64,000 nt of DNA from Diogma glabrata (GCA_963693315.1 OY856186.1:280486459-280550458); one strand, 5' to 3'. Shown: positions 44,781 to 58,366, counted from the first letter of the stretch. A program made the numbers and translations. Notes: generated by a model not told the origin, from the sequence alone.

Positions 44781-45821
44781 ATGAGCGATTGCGAGTCGGG
44801 AACCGACACCGATTTAGAGAAAAAGGTTTTACGGTCGGGTAGAAGAATTGAACAACCACCCTTTACTCTACCAGAACCAATTACGGATCAACTACAATCG
44901 CCACCAGAAAAACCAAAACCGAAGATGGCAACTACAACACTCCCGGACTTCTTGGACACTGATCCTGGACTATGGTTCCTGCAGGTAGAAGCTTTGTTTT
45001 CTGCCAGGGACATCACAGAGGACAAACAACAGTTTGCAGCAGTCTTAGCCGCCCTAAAACCAAAGGTGCTTTCGGCGATCCGTCCTCTCCTGATAAATCT
45101 CCCAACTGCTAACCGATATACAACGCTAAAGGCTGAAATTCTCAATCGGCTAGCCCAATCCGAGCAGGAAAAAATCCAAAAACTTTTCGAAACTGTAGAG
45201 ATGGGGAACCAGAAACCATCAGCGTTCTACGACCAGCTGTTACAAATAGCTGGCGATTCCACAGCAGCAAATCCCACCCTTATTAAAGAACTTTGGGTTG
45301 CCCGTCTCCCAGCAAATGTAAAGTCAGTTGTAGTTTCAATTAGAAATGATGACATTAAAATAGTCACGTCAATCGCGGACAGAGTTTGGGAAGCTGTTAG
45401 CAATCCCACCGCCCTTTCTTGTAGTAACGTAAATAGTTCCAATGTCGATAGAGTCTTAGCACCCTCGACATCTACAGGGATCTTCAATACATCACAAAAC
45501 TACAACAATTTAGGGCAAATGGTTGAACAATTGACCATTTCTATTGATCAACTCCGGTCGCAATTTGGCAGCTGGCAAAACAACAGCCAGGGACACAGAT
45601 CCAGATCGATTACCCGCTCTAGATCATCGTCGTTTCGACAATCACCATCGAGGTCTAGAGGTAGATCATCTGCTTCCATGAACCTGTGTTGGTATCATCG
45701 AACGTTTGGACCAAGAGCTGCAAGGTGTGTAGGAAATTGCTCCTACAAACCTAGTAGATCAACATCGACATCTTCAACATCATCTTCAAACAGAAACACA
45801 CCAGGGTCGGGAAACTTGTAG
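44781..45821 (+). CDS. Inner CsRn1-type Gag
   Basis: 346 residues from ATG 44781. Matrix/capsid-like region: [20 protein letters not shown], then [20 protein letters not shown], then [20 protein letters not shown] and [13 protein letters not shown] Ser/Arg-rich stretch ([15 protein letters not shown]) precedes [18 protein letters not shown], the unusual C-x2-H-x9-C-x3-C finger of CsRn1 elements rather than a CCHC knuckle. It should assemble particles around element RNA. Intact; Pol follows in the -1 frame, overlapping the end of Gag, so frameshifting would be needed. Confidence 0.9.
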   Translation: MSDCESGTDTDLEKKVLRSGRRIEQPPFTLPEPITDQLQSPPEKPKPKMATTTLPDFLDTDPGLWFLQVEALFSARDITEDKQQFAAVLAALKPKVLSAIRPLLINLPTANRYTTLKAEILNRLAQSEQEKIQKLFETVEMGNQKPSAFYDQLLQIAGDSTAANPTLIKELWVARLPANVKSVVVSIRNDDIKIVTSIADRVWEAVSNPTALSCSNVNSSNVDRVLAPSTSTGIFNTSQNYNNLGQMVEQLTISIDQLRSQFGSWQNNSQGHRSRSITRSRSSSFRQSPSRSRGRSSASMNLCWYHRTFGPRAARCVGNCSYKPSRSTSTSSTSSSNRNTPGSGNL

Positions 45822-48775
45822 TTCCCAAAGTTGACACGGCTAACATTGGGATACAGACACCAAGCCGTCTGTTCATCAAATGTAGGAAAACTCAACTAAA
45901 CTTTCTCATCGACACAGGCGCTGATGTATCAGTAATCCCGTGTCAACCTTTCTCTAACCTCATAAAGGATGAACACAATGTCCTAACCGCCGCGAATGGA
46001 TCTATAATCCACACTTTTGGCTCTAAACTTCTCAACTTGGATTTGGGTTTCCGTCGGGAACTACCTCATACATTTGTGGTTGCGTCAGTTAGTAAACCTA
46101 TTATAGGTGCTGACTTTCTGACTAAGTTCTCTTTGATAGTTGATTTAAAGCGCAAGCGCTTACTAGATACAAGTACGAAGCTTTCAGTGAATACAATTTC
46201 GTGTTCAGATAATACACCTTCACTACATTTGTATACACTTCAAGGAATGTATGGGGATATTCTCCATGAATTTCCAACCCTTACTCAGGAACCTAAATAC
46301 AACGCTCCAGTCAAACATAACGTGGTTCACCGAATAATCACAAAAGGACAATTACCTTTTTCTCGGCCACGTAGACTGGAAGCCAACAAGTTTAAAATTG
46401 CCAAAGACGAGTTTTCACATATGGCACAGTTAGGGTTGATTAGACCTTCCTCATCTAGTGTTTCCTCTGCACTACATTTAGTTCCAAAAAAGGATCAAGA
46501 TGATTGGAGACCTTGTGGGGATTATCGACGTTTGAATGATGTTACCATTTCTGATCGATACCCCATACCTCATATTCAAGATTTTACAATGCATCTTCAC
46601 GGATGCACAATTTTTTCCAAAATCGATCTTGTCCGAGCTTACCATCAAATACCAGTCTCTGCAGAAGATGTTTACAAAACTGCTATAACGGTCCCTTTTG
46701 GTCTCTTTGAGTTCATGCGAATGCCTTATGGTCTGAGAAATGCAGCTCAGACTTTCCAGCGTTTCATGGATGAAGTGGTCAAAGGACTAGATTTTGTATT
46801 TGTATACATTGACGACATATTGGTGGCTAGTAATTCTCCACAGGAACATCAAAAAGACTTACGCATTCTTTTCAAAAGGCTATCTGATTTTGATATCAAA
46901 ATCAAACTTTCAAAATGCGTATTTGGCGTTCCTGTTCTTAATTTTCTTAGCCATGAAATCACAAAGGACGGTATCAAACCATCCCCAGATCGAATCATGG
47001 CTATACAAGACTTTCCACAGCCAACTTCAGTTCGACAAGTTCAGCGGTTCGTGGGTATGGTAAACTATTACCATAGATTCATACCCCATCTAGCTGAAAT
47101 AATTTCTCCTCTTCATAGTTATCCTTCTGAACTAGCCAAGATAAAGAAAAAATCGGCTTTCATTTGGCCTCTTCAATGCAGTACAGCCGTTGATAAAGTC
47201 AAACTAGCGCTTGTTAACTGCACACTCTTGGCTCATCCGTCTCAAAAAGCAAGCTATTGTATCAAGACGGATGCTTCAGGTACTGCACTAGGTGCAGTAT
47301 TAGAACAATTTAATAATGGTTTTTGGCAACCACTAGGGTTTTTCTCATGTAAGCTCTCACCTGCAGAGCAAAAATATTCAACATTTGATCGCAAGCTATT
47401 AGCTATTTTTAAAGCTATAAAACATTTTCGTTACTTCATTGAAGGTCGTTTGTTCACAGTGTTCACTGACCACAAGCCATTAGTAACATCAATCGCTTCA
47501 AAGACTGAGAAAAGTCCCCGTCAGGCTCGGCATCTCGATTTCATTTCCCAGTTTACGACTGATATTCAACACATCACTGCCACGGACAATGTCGTGGCAG
47601 ATACATTATCACGGACTGAGGAAATGTCAATCAACTTTACTGGATTAGATGTAGAAAAACTCATCATACTTCAAGAGTCCGACCCAGAACTCAAACATCT
47701 CATTTCAACTCCACAAGTCGTTGGTTCTAAATGGAAATTAGAACTCATCTCCTCGAAACATAACAGTAAACCGATCTGGTGTGAGACATCGACCAACATT
47801 TTTCGTCCATATTTACCAGAATCTCTTAGAAAATCTACTTTTGAGTCACTACATAGTCTATCCCACCCCGGTATAAGAGCATCCCGGAAGTTGCTCTCTA
47901 AACGTTATTTCTGGCCTTCAATGAGTGTTGATGTTGGATATTGGTCTAAGACATGTTTATCATGTCAAAGATGCAAGATCCAACGACACACTCATTCAGA
48001 ATTCGGTCAGATACCTGTACCGTCGGCCAGATTCGAGCATATTCACGTCGATTTGGTAGGTCCTTTACCTCCATCTCATGGATATCGGTATATTATGACA
48101 ACTATCGATCGCTTTACTCGATGGCCGGAAGCAATACCTTTGGTGGATGGAACAGCTGAATCTACTGCTAAAGCTTTCTTAACTAATCACATTTCACGAT
48201 TTGGCGTGCCGTTAAATATAACTTCTGATCGCGGGGCGAATTTTGAATCGAAGTTATTTCAAGAACTTATGTTACTCATGGGTTCTCATAAAATCAGGAC
48301 AACGGCTTACAATCCTAAAGCCAATGGAATGGTGGAAAGATTCCATAGACAGCTCAAATCTTCACTAAAAGCTCATGGTAATACTACCAATTGGAGTGAT
48401 ACGCTCCCAATCGTCATGTTAGGCATTCGGTCTTCGATCAAATCTGATCTTGGATGTACTCCTGCGGATCTTGTCTATGGACAAAGCTTAAAGGTCCCAG
48501 GTGAACTATTTATGCATCCCAAGGATGCGCATCCAGTAGAACCAGCAGATCTGGTTGAAAATCTCAGGCAACGGATGCGATCCTTAATTCCGAAAGATAC
48601 CCGGAAGGATCCTCAAACTAATATTTACATTCCAAAAGATCTTTTGGAATGCGATTACATTTTCGTTAGGGTGGATAAGGTAAAACCTGGCTTATCACCA
48701 CCTTATGAGGGTCCATTTAAAGTTATTAGGCGTTTCCGGAAGAGTTATATCGTTGAAATAAATGGTAAGAATTAA
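45800..48775 (+). pseudogene. Inner CsRn1-type Pol (PR-RT-RNase H-IN), late stop
   Basis: The frame is -1 relative to Gag and open from at least 45800, overlapping the Gag end. Protease: [45 protein letters not shown], catalytic [11 protein letters not shown]. RNase [31 protein letters not shown]. Integrase: [11 protein letters not shown] with CLSCQRC (zinc), [35 protein letters not shown] (DDE). The frame meets TAA at 48773 in the integrase tail, yet coding-like sequence (SIDRLKPAY) continues in frame to TAA at 48872. That is a probable nonsense mutation removing about 33 residues. Everything upstream is intact. Confidence 0.88.
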
Positions 48776-48890
48776 AATATTTCAATTGACAGACTAAAAC
48801 CTGCTTACATGACTGACACAGTGAACAAGAAATCAAAATCACAGCGAGTGACATTTCAATTACCTCCTCGATAATCACAAGCTAATTTTT

Positions 48891-48905
48891 AAAAGGAAGG
48901 GAGTG
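48891..48905 (+). promoter_or_regulatory. Polypurine tract of the inner element
   Basis: AAAAGGAAGGGAGTG ends one base before the 3' LTR. Its position fits the primer for plus-strand synthesis. Confidence 0.75.
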
Positions 48906-49574
48906 TTGTTGGAACCTGATTCAGCGCAAACAACTATCAATTTGCTTTTCTCACTTATAAATAAAAACGGTCGAATGTAAATTCAAAAGAAAATCAGTTT
49001 CATCTAAATGTAATTTTTGAGCGCACATTAAAAATCGATATAATTGGTATTTTGTTTATCGATTCTTTAAAGTAAACAAATCAATCAAATTCTTTGCCGC
49101 GTCATAATAAAATGATTCATATATGTATTGAAATAATGAGTATATTAAATTACTCAAAATACAAAATTCAATAAAGAGAGATTAGCATAAACAATTGTTA
49201 CAACAGATGATTTACAGGTTTTGGCTTAACCAACTGTAAATTCAAGGAATTGAAGTAAATTAGATTAATTAGTTTGAATATCGAAATTAAAATATAATAT
49301 TTTTCATTACATTTTTGGTTTTCCAACCAGTTGGTTTAATTAATATAAATACGAAGAAATATTGTTATTATTATTAAAATAAAGTTAAAATAATTAAATT
49401 CATTGATTAACTATAATGTTAATAAAGTTATTGTAAATTAAGTTATTGTAACACTGGAATATAACAAAGTTTTATACGTGCTAAAGATATAGTGTTTAAA
49501 ATTGGAGCTGTGTGGTTCAACAGTTATCGCAAGGAACAACCGATTTAGGATAGCAGATAATAGCTGTATTTATA

Positions 49575-50740
49575 AAACACCTGAAAAGCGTTTTGCGCCT
49601 AGTGTGAGGAATCGTTGTAAAGATTGCGGATCGCTTAGTCATGCTCAATATAGTTGTCCACACAAAGAAAAGGGAATGCGTTGTTTTCATTGCGATGAAT
49701 TTGGACATATTGCGAAAAGTTGTGTTAAGAGAAACCCTGTTGCATCGACTTCAAAACAATTTGAGGATAAATCTAAAACAATAAGTACAATTATATTACC
49801 AGATATGCATGTTGTGGTTAAATTTTATGATGTTGAAATAAGGGCGCTACTGGATACAGGCAGTGATGTGTCTTTAATTAAAAAATCAGTTTATGAATCT
49901 GCTAATTCTCCGCCAGAGATTGTTGGTTTTCAGATACCATTATCTGGGTTTGGGCAAACCTTACAAAACAGTATCGGATCATTTTTATCACCGGTAAGTA
50001 TTGAAAACGAAGCATATTGCATAAATTTTCATATTGTTACAGACAGTTTGCTGAATGAAGATATGATTTTGGGCAAAGTTTTGTTAACAAGTGCTAATAT
50101 TAGTATTGTTAATGGAAGCATCACCATAAAGAAGATTATAATTCCTTATATGTTTCAAGAAATCAATGTTGCTGAATTGATCGAAGAAAGTCATCAAATC
50201 AATACTATTTCTGCAATTAAAAACCCTAAAATTAGATATGAGGTGAATAAGTTGGTTGAATCATATAATCCTGTTAAGCCAAAAGAATCGTGTGTACAAT
50301 TAAAACTTGTACATGAAGATGAAGTCCCTGTTCACCAACCACCAAGAAGATTAGCACCAAGAGAAAAGTTATTTGTAAATGAACAAATTGATGAATGGCT
50401 ACAAGATGGTATAATTTGCGAAAGTAACTCTGATTTTGCCAGTCCAATAGTGGTAGTCAAGAAAAAGAATGGTACGAATAGACTTTGTATAGACTATCGT
50501 GCACTCAATGCTAAAATAATAAAGGATCGTTACCCATTGCCAGTTATAGAAGATGTGTTAGAAAAACTTTATATGGGCAAAATATTTACAACCTTGGATT
50601 TGAAAAATGGGTTTTTCCACGTTGACATTCATAAAGATAGCATGAAGTATACTTCCTTCGAACGCCAGATGGTCAATACGAGTTTAGAAAAGTACCATTC
50701 GGACTATGCAATTCGCCTTCTATTTTCCAGCGATTTATAA
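49575..50740 (+). pseudogene. Outer element Gag zinc knuckles, protease and RT start
   Basis: Continuation of the outer Gag-Pol after the inner element. Two zinc knuckles: CKDCGSLSHAQYSC and CFHCDEFGHIAKSC. Protease: ALLDTGSDVSLIKKS with a later PLSGFG and MILGKVLL. RT N-terminal half: VHQPPRRLAPREKLF, IVVVKKKNGTNRLCIDYRAL and FTTLDLKNGFFHVDI (first catalytic Asp). A one-base deletion near 50657, after KYTSFE, moves the frame; the rest of the RT is open in another frame. The open frame begins inside the inner LTR, so its apparent start at 49502 is not real. Confidence 0.85.
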
Positions 50741-51760
50741 ATACCGTTTTTCATCAGCTGATAAGAGAAAATGTCATGTTTGTCTATATGGACGATGTAA
50801 TAATAGCTGCCGAAAGTCAAGAAAAAAATTTGGAGAAGTTAAAAAGAGTTTTCGAAGTTGCTCAAAGTTTTGGTCTTATCATTCGTTTTGAAAAATGCCA
50901 ATTCCTGCAAGAAAAAGTGGAATTTCTGGGACATACTTTAGAGAATGGCACTATCAAACCTTCTGTAAGCAAGACGTCAGCGATAAAGAATTTCCCCGAA
51001 CCAACTACAGTGAAAAAGATTCAAAGCTTTTTAGGGTTGGCAGGATTTTTCAGAAAGTTTATTCAAAATTTCTCAACAATCGCCAAACCACTCAGCGACC
51101 TTACAAGAAAAGATGTTAAGTTTATATTTGGAAATGAACAAAGGGTTGCTTTTAGAACTTTGAAAGAAATGTTATGTAATGATCCTGTGCTAAGAATTTA
51201 TAATCCAGATTTAGAAACAGAAGTGCATACTGATGCAAGTAAAGTAGGTTATGGTGCTTGCTTGTTGCAGAAAAATGGAGAAGATAACCGCTTTCATCCT
51301 GTTTTGTATTTGAGCTGCAAAACTACTGGTGCAGAAGAAAACTATTCTAGTTATGAGTTGGAAGTTTTAGCCGTTGTTAAGGCTCTTAAAAAATGGAGAG
51401 TTTATTTGCTGGGAATTGAATTCAAAATTTTTACCGATTGCCAAGCATTTAATCTAACGATGAAAAAAAGAGATTTATGTCCAAAAATTGCTCGTTGGGC
51501 ATTATCTCTCGAAGAATTTGAATGTGAAGTAAGACATCGTTCTGGTTCGTCTATGAAGCATGTAGATGCGTTAAGCAGAGTGTCGTCGGTTATGACAGTT
51601 GAAGCTGATATTTTAGAGAAGTTGAGAACAACCCAGAAGGAGGATCCAGAATGTAAACTATTAGTAGATATTTTGAACGAAAAGAAAGAATATAAAAATT
51701 ATGTGTTAAGAAGGGATATTTTATATAGATTGGTAGATGGAAGTTATTTTGTTAGTAGTT
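50657..51760 (+). pseudogene. Outer element RT C-terminal half and RNase H
   Basis: Contains the catalytic FVYMDDVIIAA, then FEKCQFLQEKVEFLGHTL, FPEPTTVKKIQSFLGLAGFF and RKF. RNase H follows: HTDASKVGYGACLLQ, YSSYELEVLAVV, FTDCQAFNL and HVDALSRV. The frame differs from the upstream part (deletion near 50657) and from the integrase (second frameshift at about 51745, within the start of the integrase linker). All visible catalytic residues are conserved, so inactivation is by frame lesions only. Confidence 0.85.
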
Positions 51761-52843
51761 CCAAAAATAATGCAACATCAAATTATCAAAAACGTCCATG
51801 AACAAGGTCACATTAGTTCTAGTAAAGTTGAAGCTATTGTACGTCAAGATTATGAAATGCAACAGTTGAATAAGAAGGTGGCAAGAGTTATTAATAACTG
51901 CATTCCATGCATATTGGCTTCACGTAAGACTGGAAAAGGAGAATGTTACCTAAATCCAATTGATAAGCTGGATGTACCTTTGCATACATTTCACGTCGAT
52001 CATCTTGGTCCTTTACCGTCAACTGCTAAAAAATACCAATATTTGTTTGTTGTGGTCGACGCCTTTGCTAAGTTTGTTTGGCTATACCCTGTGAAGAATA
52101 CGACGTCCGCTGAAGTTTTAAAAAGGCTTAATGATCACAAAAATATATTTGGTAGTCCATCAAGAATTATATCCGATAGGGGTACGGCATTTACGTCTAA
52201 AGATTTCGAACAATTTTGTGCATATGAGAAAATTTTACATATACCAATGACTACAGGTATTCCTAGAGGTAACGGGCAGGTGGAACGAATCAATGGAGTA
52301 ATTGTTCCAATTTTATCAAAAATGTCAATCAAAGATCCAATGAGTTGGTATAAGCATGTTGCAACTCTGCAACGATTTATTAATTCCACCACTTCACGCA
52401 GTACCAACAAGTCACCCTTTGAAATACTGTTTGGAGTCAAGATGAGAAAGGCTGAAGACTATGAACTGTCAACAATTATGGAAGAAGCACTGCAAGAAAG
52501 GTTTGAGCTGGGTCGAAGGGAGCTCAGAAAAGATGCAAAGATTTAAATAGAAAAGGTACAAGAAGAAAATAGAAAAACTTACAACAAACATAGAAAAGCT
52601 GCAAGAGGTTATAGTGTTGACGATTTGGTCGCGATAAGGAAAACTCAATTTGGTACAGGAAGTAAGTTGCATCCTATCTTTTTAGGACCTTACAAAGTTA
52701 CGAAAGTAAAACGCTGCGATCGTTACGATGTAAAGAAAGTTGATGCTAGTTCTCCTGGTCCTATTCAAACTTCAACGTCAGCTGACTTTATGAAACCATG
52801 GGCTAATCCGATTGAAGAAGATTCATCCGGGACTGATGAATAG
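51737..52843 (+). pseudogene. Outer element integrase, interrupted
   Basis: Zinc-binding N-terminus: HEQGHISSSKV with NNCIPCILAS (HHCC). Catalytic core: FHVDHLGPLPS, ISDRGTAFTSKDF and GNGQVERINGVI (D, D, E). The frame ends at TAA 52544; the same frame resumes after it with KTYNKHRKAA, YSVDDLVAIRKTQFG and LGPYKVTKVKRCDRYDV, the integrase C-terminal tail, to TAG at 52841-52843. So there is one nonsense mutation in addition to the upstream frameshift. It would insert cDNA into host DNA. Confidence 0.85.
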
Positions 52844-53043
52844 TTAGGATGGCCGAGTGTGGGAAGCCTGAGTACAGCACTGGTCATGTATTTTTATGAT
52901 ATGTTAATATTATTTAGTTTTAATCAATATATTGTATAAACAAAATTCAGTTACGATAATCATTTCATGAAGAAAAGTTCTAAATTAAATAAATACTCCT
53001 CTATATATAATCAGTTTTTGTTTAAATTCTATCCAATAAATCC

Positions 53044-54739
<1,696 letters not shown>

Positions 54740-54757
54740 TATATATATATATATAAC

Positions 54758-55773
54758 GATATGAGGTATAACGGAATTTAGCGGCACTCTCACGGTCGCA
54801 TTTTTCGACCTACTCCAAAATAATTTTCTGTGTATGTTTCGGCAAATAATGTCTTGGACAAGTTCGTGAGCTGGCCATATCCGGGTACCGGTTAAGCGGC
54901 TAGAGCCTAAAAAGTCGAATAATCTAGGGCGCTTTAACTTCCGATTTGAACCTTTTTTTATCATTTTTATCCAGATGACAACCTTGGCGTTTCAGGTTCC
55001 TCAAAAATCAGCTGTTTTAAAAATGTACTAAACTTTGCTGTCCTTGATCTAGCTGAAATGGCCAAGCTCATATTTGAAAACTTTTTCTCACGTACAAAAA
55101 ATATAAATCTTTCCAAAATTTTCAAAAAAATAATTCTGGTCTAACGGTTAAGATTCTAGGGCTGTTGAAATGAAAACAAACGCAAAAAGTAATGCTTTCA
55201 TCATGTTTCAGTTTATGTTATTTAAATTCATCTTAACTTTTAAGCATACTTTTAAACTATAGCCTCAAAAAATTTCAGCTTTCTAACCCAAAAGGTTCCA
55301 TTTTTATAAGCGTTATAATGAACCTCTTGCAAAAAAATATCAAGCCATTTAATACCATAGAAAAATTATCCAAATCTCTTTTGTTTTTACTAAGTAACCG
55401 TTTGAAAAAAGATTAAATAGAACAAAAAACAACAACAAAAGATGATTTTGAAATAAAATTGTTTGATAATGTTTGATTATAAATTATGTGTGATGGTATA
55501 ATTGTAGTTGTGACGTAGTTCATTTGATCTTTGGTGGATTTAATATGTTATTAAAAGTAGTTTAAACCAACTTAAATAAAACTGTTCCGAAATTGTATTG
55601 ATGGAGTTAGTTCAGATAATGTATTTAATTTGGTTCGATAATTTTTATGAATTATTCTGTTTCTACTTATATTTTTTATTTAAACTAATCTGACTTATCT
55701 AATTTTATTTGGACACAAAACCGTCTGACCCCGAAATCTACCTATTTCTAGCGGATATACCTGCCGCTGGGAT
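54758..55773 (-). repeat. Family X interspersed repeat, subtype 2
   Basis: On the minus strand it runs from the AGCGGCAGGTATATCCGCTAG end (55773 side) to GTGAGAGTGCCGC...CTCATATCGTT at the TA run. The interior aligns with 26869-28067, for example GGCCATATCCGGGTACCGG and TTTGATCTTTGGTGGATTTA. No coding potential was recognised. Confidence 0.75.
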
Positions 55774-55789
55774 TTTTTTTTTGTTTTTC

Positions 55790-55890
55790 CGTCTCCGCTT
55801 ATCATATATAGTCGTTTGGCACCAAAATTTTTCCGAAATTCCGAGATGAAGCCCATTGCAATAGGTAGATTTTTATATGAAATCTACCTA
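55790..55890. repeat. Second copy of the AGGTAGATTT-palindrome repeat
   Basis: Nearly the same as 6300-6412: CCGTCTCCGCTTATCATAT, GTCGTTTGGCACC, CCGAAATTCCGAGATGA and the AGGTAGATTT...AAATCTACCT hairpin. It abuts the truncated 3' side of the Tigger-like element. Confidence 0.65.
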
Positions 55891-55941
55891 AAACCAGTTC
55901 CCAAAAATTTTCGCAGCCATCCATCCTTTTTTATTAGATAC

Positions 55942-56253
55942 TCAATGAACTGGAAGAGAGTCTTTTGATACTCCTCGAGGGTTTTCCGCAGTATAAATTA
56001 GTAATGGTTTGGTTTTGCAATCACCAGCTGCATTTCCACATAATAAAACTGTCAGTCTCTCTTTTGTTACTTTATAACCTGGAGCCGTTTTTTTATCCTT
56101 GGGAATAAAAGTCCTACTAGGCATTGTTTTCCAAAATATACCAGTTTCGTCTGCTTTGAAAACTTGACTTGACAAATATCCCCCTTCGTCAATAATACTT
56201 TTCACGGTTTTTGGATATGAAGAGGCAGCCAATTGGTCAGCACTCGCTGCTTC
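55942..56253 (-). pseudogene. Tigger-like transposase, DDE domain start
   Basis: Encodes EAASADQLAASSYPKTVKSI, then GYLSSQVFKADETGIFWKTM, PSRTFIPKDKK, KERLTVLLCGNAAGDCKTKP and LLIYTAENPRG. The F.ADETGLFWK-type block with the catalytic Asp, PSRT and the RLT.L.CGNA.G motif are diagnostic of the DDE_1 domain of Tigger/jerky transposases. The second and third catalytic acids are missing because the frame ends (LPVH stop). The upstream half of the protein is at 57650-58054. Confidence 0.85.
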
Positions 56254-57645
56254 GTCTGTAAATTACTTCGGTCTGAAAGATCTAAGTATTACATTCATGA
56301 GCCAAAAAAAATGTATGTCTGTCAGTCGGCCGGCCGTCCGTCCGTCCGTCATTACCTACGCTGCAGGGAAAACGGCTGGAGGGATTTCAAAATTTTTTTT
56401 TAAATAGGTATTCACAAGAGACAGGTCCGAAAGGACGCTGTGTTCGATAACTGTACCGAAAGTGTGTCAAAAAAATCATTATGTGTGTCAAAAATAGCAC
56501 ATTTTCATTTTTTGGCTTAAAAAACGTTCATTTTAAGTGATTACGAGTAGGAACATTAAATTTGGAGAAATCTTGATGGTCGGGATTGGTATGTGAGATC
56601 AAAAACTAGATTATTGCATTATAAGTTTGTCAAAAAATGTTGTCAAGTGTGTCAAAAATTTTTATTTATTTTTTTACACAATTTTTTGGAAAAAAATAAA
56701 ATTGTATGTTTGAAATGAAATTTTATTATTATTATTGATAATTATGGCATTATAAGTTTGTCAAAAAATGTTGTCAAGTGTGTCAAAAGAAAGGTTTTTA
56801 TTTATTTTTTACCCAATTTTTTTTAGAAACAAATAAAATTAATAGTTTGTATGACATGATATTTTATTATTATTATAGAGAATTATGGCATTATAAGTTT
56901 GTCAAAAATAATGTCAAGTGTGTCAGAAAATGATTTCATTTATTTTTTTAGCCAATTTTTTGGAAAAAAAAATGTAGCTGTTTTTATGACGTAAATGTAA
57001 TTTAGAATGAAATTGGACATGGACATTTTTGAATTTGTTATAGTTTTTGAAATATTTTTGGAATTTTGAAAAAGTTTGTATTTTTGATTTTGTAATAATT
57101 GTTGCAATATTTTTAGAATTTCGGCAAAAGTTTTAATTTTTGATTTTGTAAGAATTTTTGGGATATTTTTAGAGTTTTGAAAAAATTTTAATATTTGATT
57201 TTATTATAATTTTTGGAATTTTGAAAAAATTTTCAATTTTTGATTTTGTAATAATTTTTGCAATATTTTTAGAATTTTGGAAAAAATTTGAATTTTTAAG
57301 AATTTTTGAAATATTATTGGAATTTAGAAAAAATTTAAATATTTGATTTTATTCTAATTTTTGGAATATGTTTTGAATTTTGAAAAAGTTTGATTTTATT
57401 TAATTTAACAATATTTTTGGAATTTTGATTATAATTTTCCGGCAACGTATTGATGTTTCGTGTTAGTTTTGTAATAAATGTTTAAACAGAGATAAAAATA
57501 CTTGTACTTTAACAAAGAGTTATGTTTGATATACATCGCTGCCAAAAACTAAAAACCATGTCCTCATAAAAGTATTTTGCCGAAAACTATATACAAATCC
57601 TTAACCCAGACCGAAGTCTTGATATCTCAGAGCTGTGAGATTTCA
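56254..57645 (+). repeat. Family Z composite repeat, copy 2, inside Tigger
   Basis: Splits the transposase between its DNA-binding and DDE parts. GCTTC occurs at both edges (56249-56253 and 57646-57650), a possible 5-bp duplication. Subterminal inverted ACTTCGGTCTG/CAGACCGAAGT lies at about 56264 and 57607. Inside are the CGGCCGGCCGTCCGTCCGTC leader (56325-56350), CTGTACCGAAAGTGTGTCAA, tandem TTTGTCAAAAAATGTTGTCA units (56620-56930) and the AT-rich ladder (57025-57430), in the same order as at 12559-13650. Confidence 0.75.
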
Positions 57646-57649
57646 GCTT

Positions 57650-58054
57650 CTCCATATTTTAATATTATGAAGCTTTTTGCGATGTTTGAATTTTTCAAAC
57701 CAGCTTTCACTGGCTTGAAATTGAATTTTTTCTATATCAGATGTTCCAGATTCTTCGTCTTGTAAACGTTCAAAAATTTATGACGCTTTTGTTCGAATAG
57801 TACCTGAACTTAGAGGCAGACGCTTTTGGGTTTGTTCTTCTATCCAGGAGCTGATCGTTTTTTCAGTTTTTTTCAATTAAAGAATTTCTAGATTTTTTTA
57901 CAACTTTTGAGGATATTGATGTCAAACAAGCAAACGAACTTTTTATTTTTTCTGCATTTGATTTAATTTTTCTTATGCTAGATTCATTCATATCATATCT
58001 TTTCGCCAACAATGAAGTTTTTTCACCGTTTTCTATTTGCTTTACGATTTCCAT
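57650..58054 (-). pseudogene. Tigger-like transposase, DNA-binding part
   Basis: ATG at 58054 opens MEIVKQIENGEKTSLLAKRY, then DMNESSIRKIKSNAEKI, a CENP-B/psq-type helix-turn-helix that recognises the transposon ends. After stops and frame changes the reading continues with SSWIEEQTQKRLPLS, RLQDEESG and ASESWFEKFKHRKKLHNIKI, the second CENPB-type HTH (WFEKFK.R..L..I). It is decayed by several lesions and separated from the DDE part by the family Z insertion. Confidence 0.8.
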
Positions 58055-58333
58055 CTTTGCTTAACTGTTGAAATAACTAAAATGTTTTGGTAATTTATGA
58101 AATCACAAAAATCGTAGATTCTACTTATACTTACTTATTACTATATCAAACACGTCTTAATTTCAATGTTGTTATTTCTAACGCGACCACAATAAAACTG
58201 ATAGAATAGAACTGAAAACTGAGTATAAAAACTTATGGAAATATTGTTAATTCTCGTTGTTCATGTCTTATATGAACATCGTTAAAAAGTTATCGATCAT
58301 TAGTTGTGGTAGTTCAACTATTTATTATTTTCA

Positions 58334-58366
58334 GATATTTCGAGACTTTTTTGGTCCCTTCATCAG
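58334..58366 (-). ncRNA. Hammerhead-like motif, left arm
   Basis: The minus strand reads CTGATGA, A, stem GGGAC, loop CAAAAAA, stem GTCTC, then GAAATATC. The CUGAUGA and GAAA core strands of a hammerhead ribozyme are both intact. The stem I partner and cleavage triplet were not resolved by eye. The extra A before stem II is a deviation. Confidence 0.55.

Larger units (their letters stand above)
41904..49574 (+). mobile_element. Inner CsRn1-type Ty3/Gypsy LTR retrotransposon
   Basis: The 3' LTR is 48907-49574 (668 bp, TGTTGGAACC...TATTTATA). The 5' LTR is 41904-43956 because it holds two later insertions (42295-43429 and 43570-43820). Outside these the LTRs differ at two positions. AAAC flanks both ends (41900-41903 and 49575-49578). 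The tRNA-Trp-type primer site, the C-x2-H-x9-C-x3-C Gag motif and Pol order PR-RT-RH-IN identify the CsRn1 group. A purine tract (AAAAGGAAGGGAGTG, 48891-48905) precedes the 3' LTR. Confidence 0.93.
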
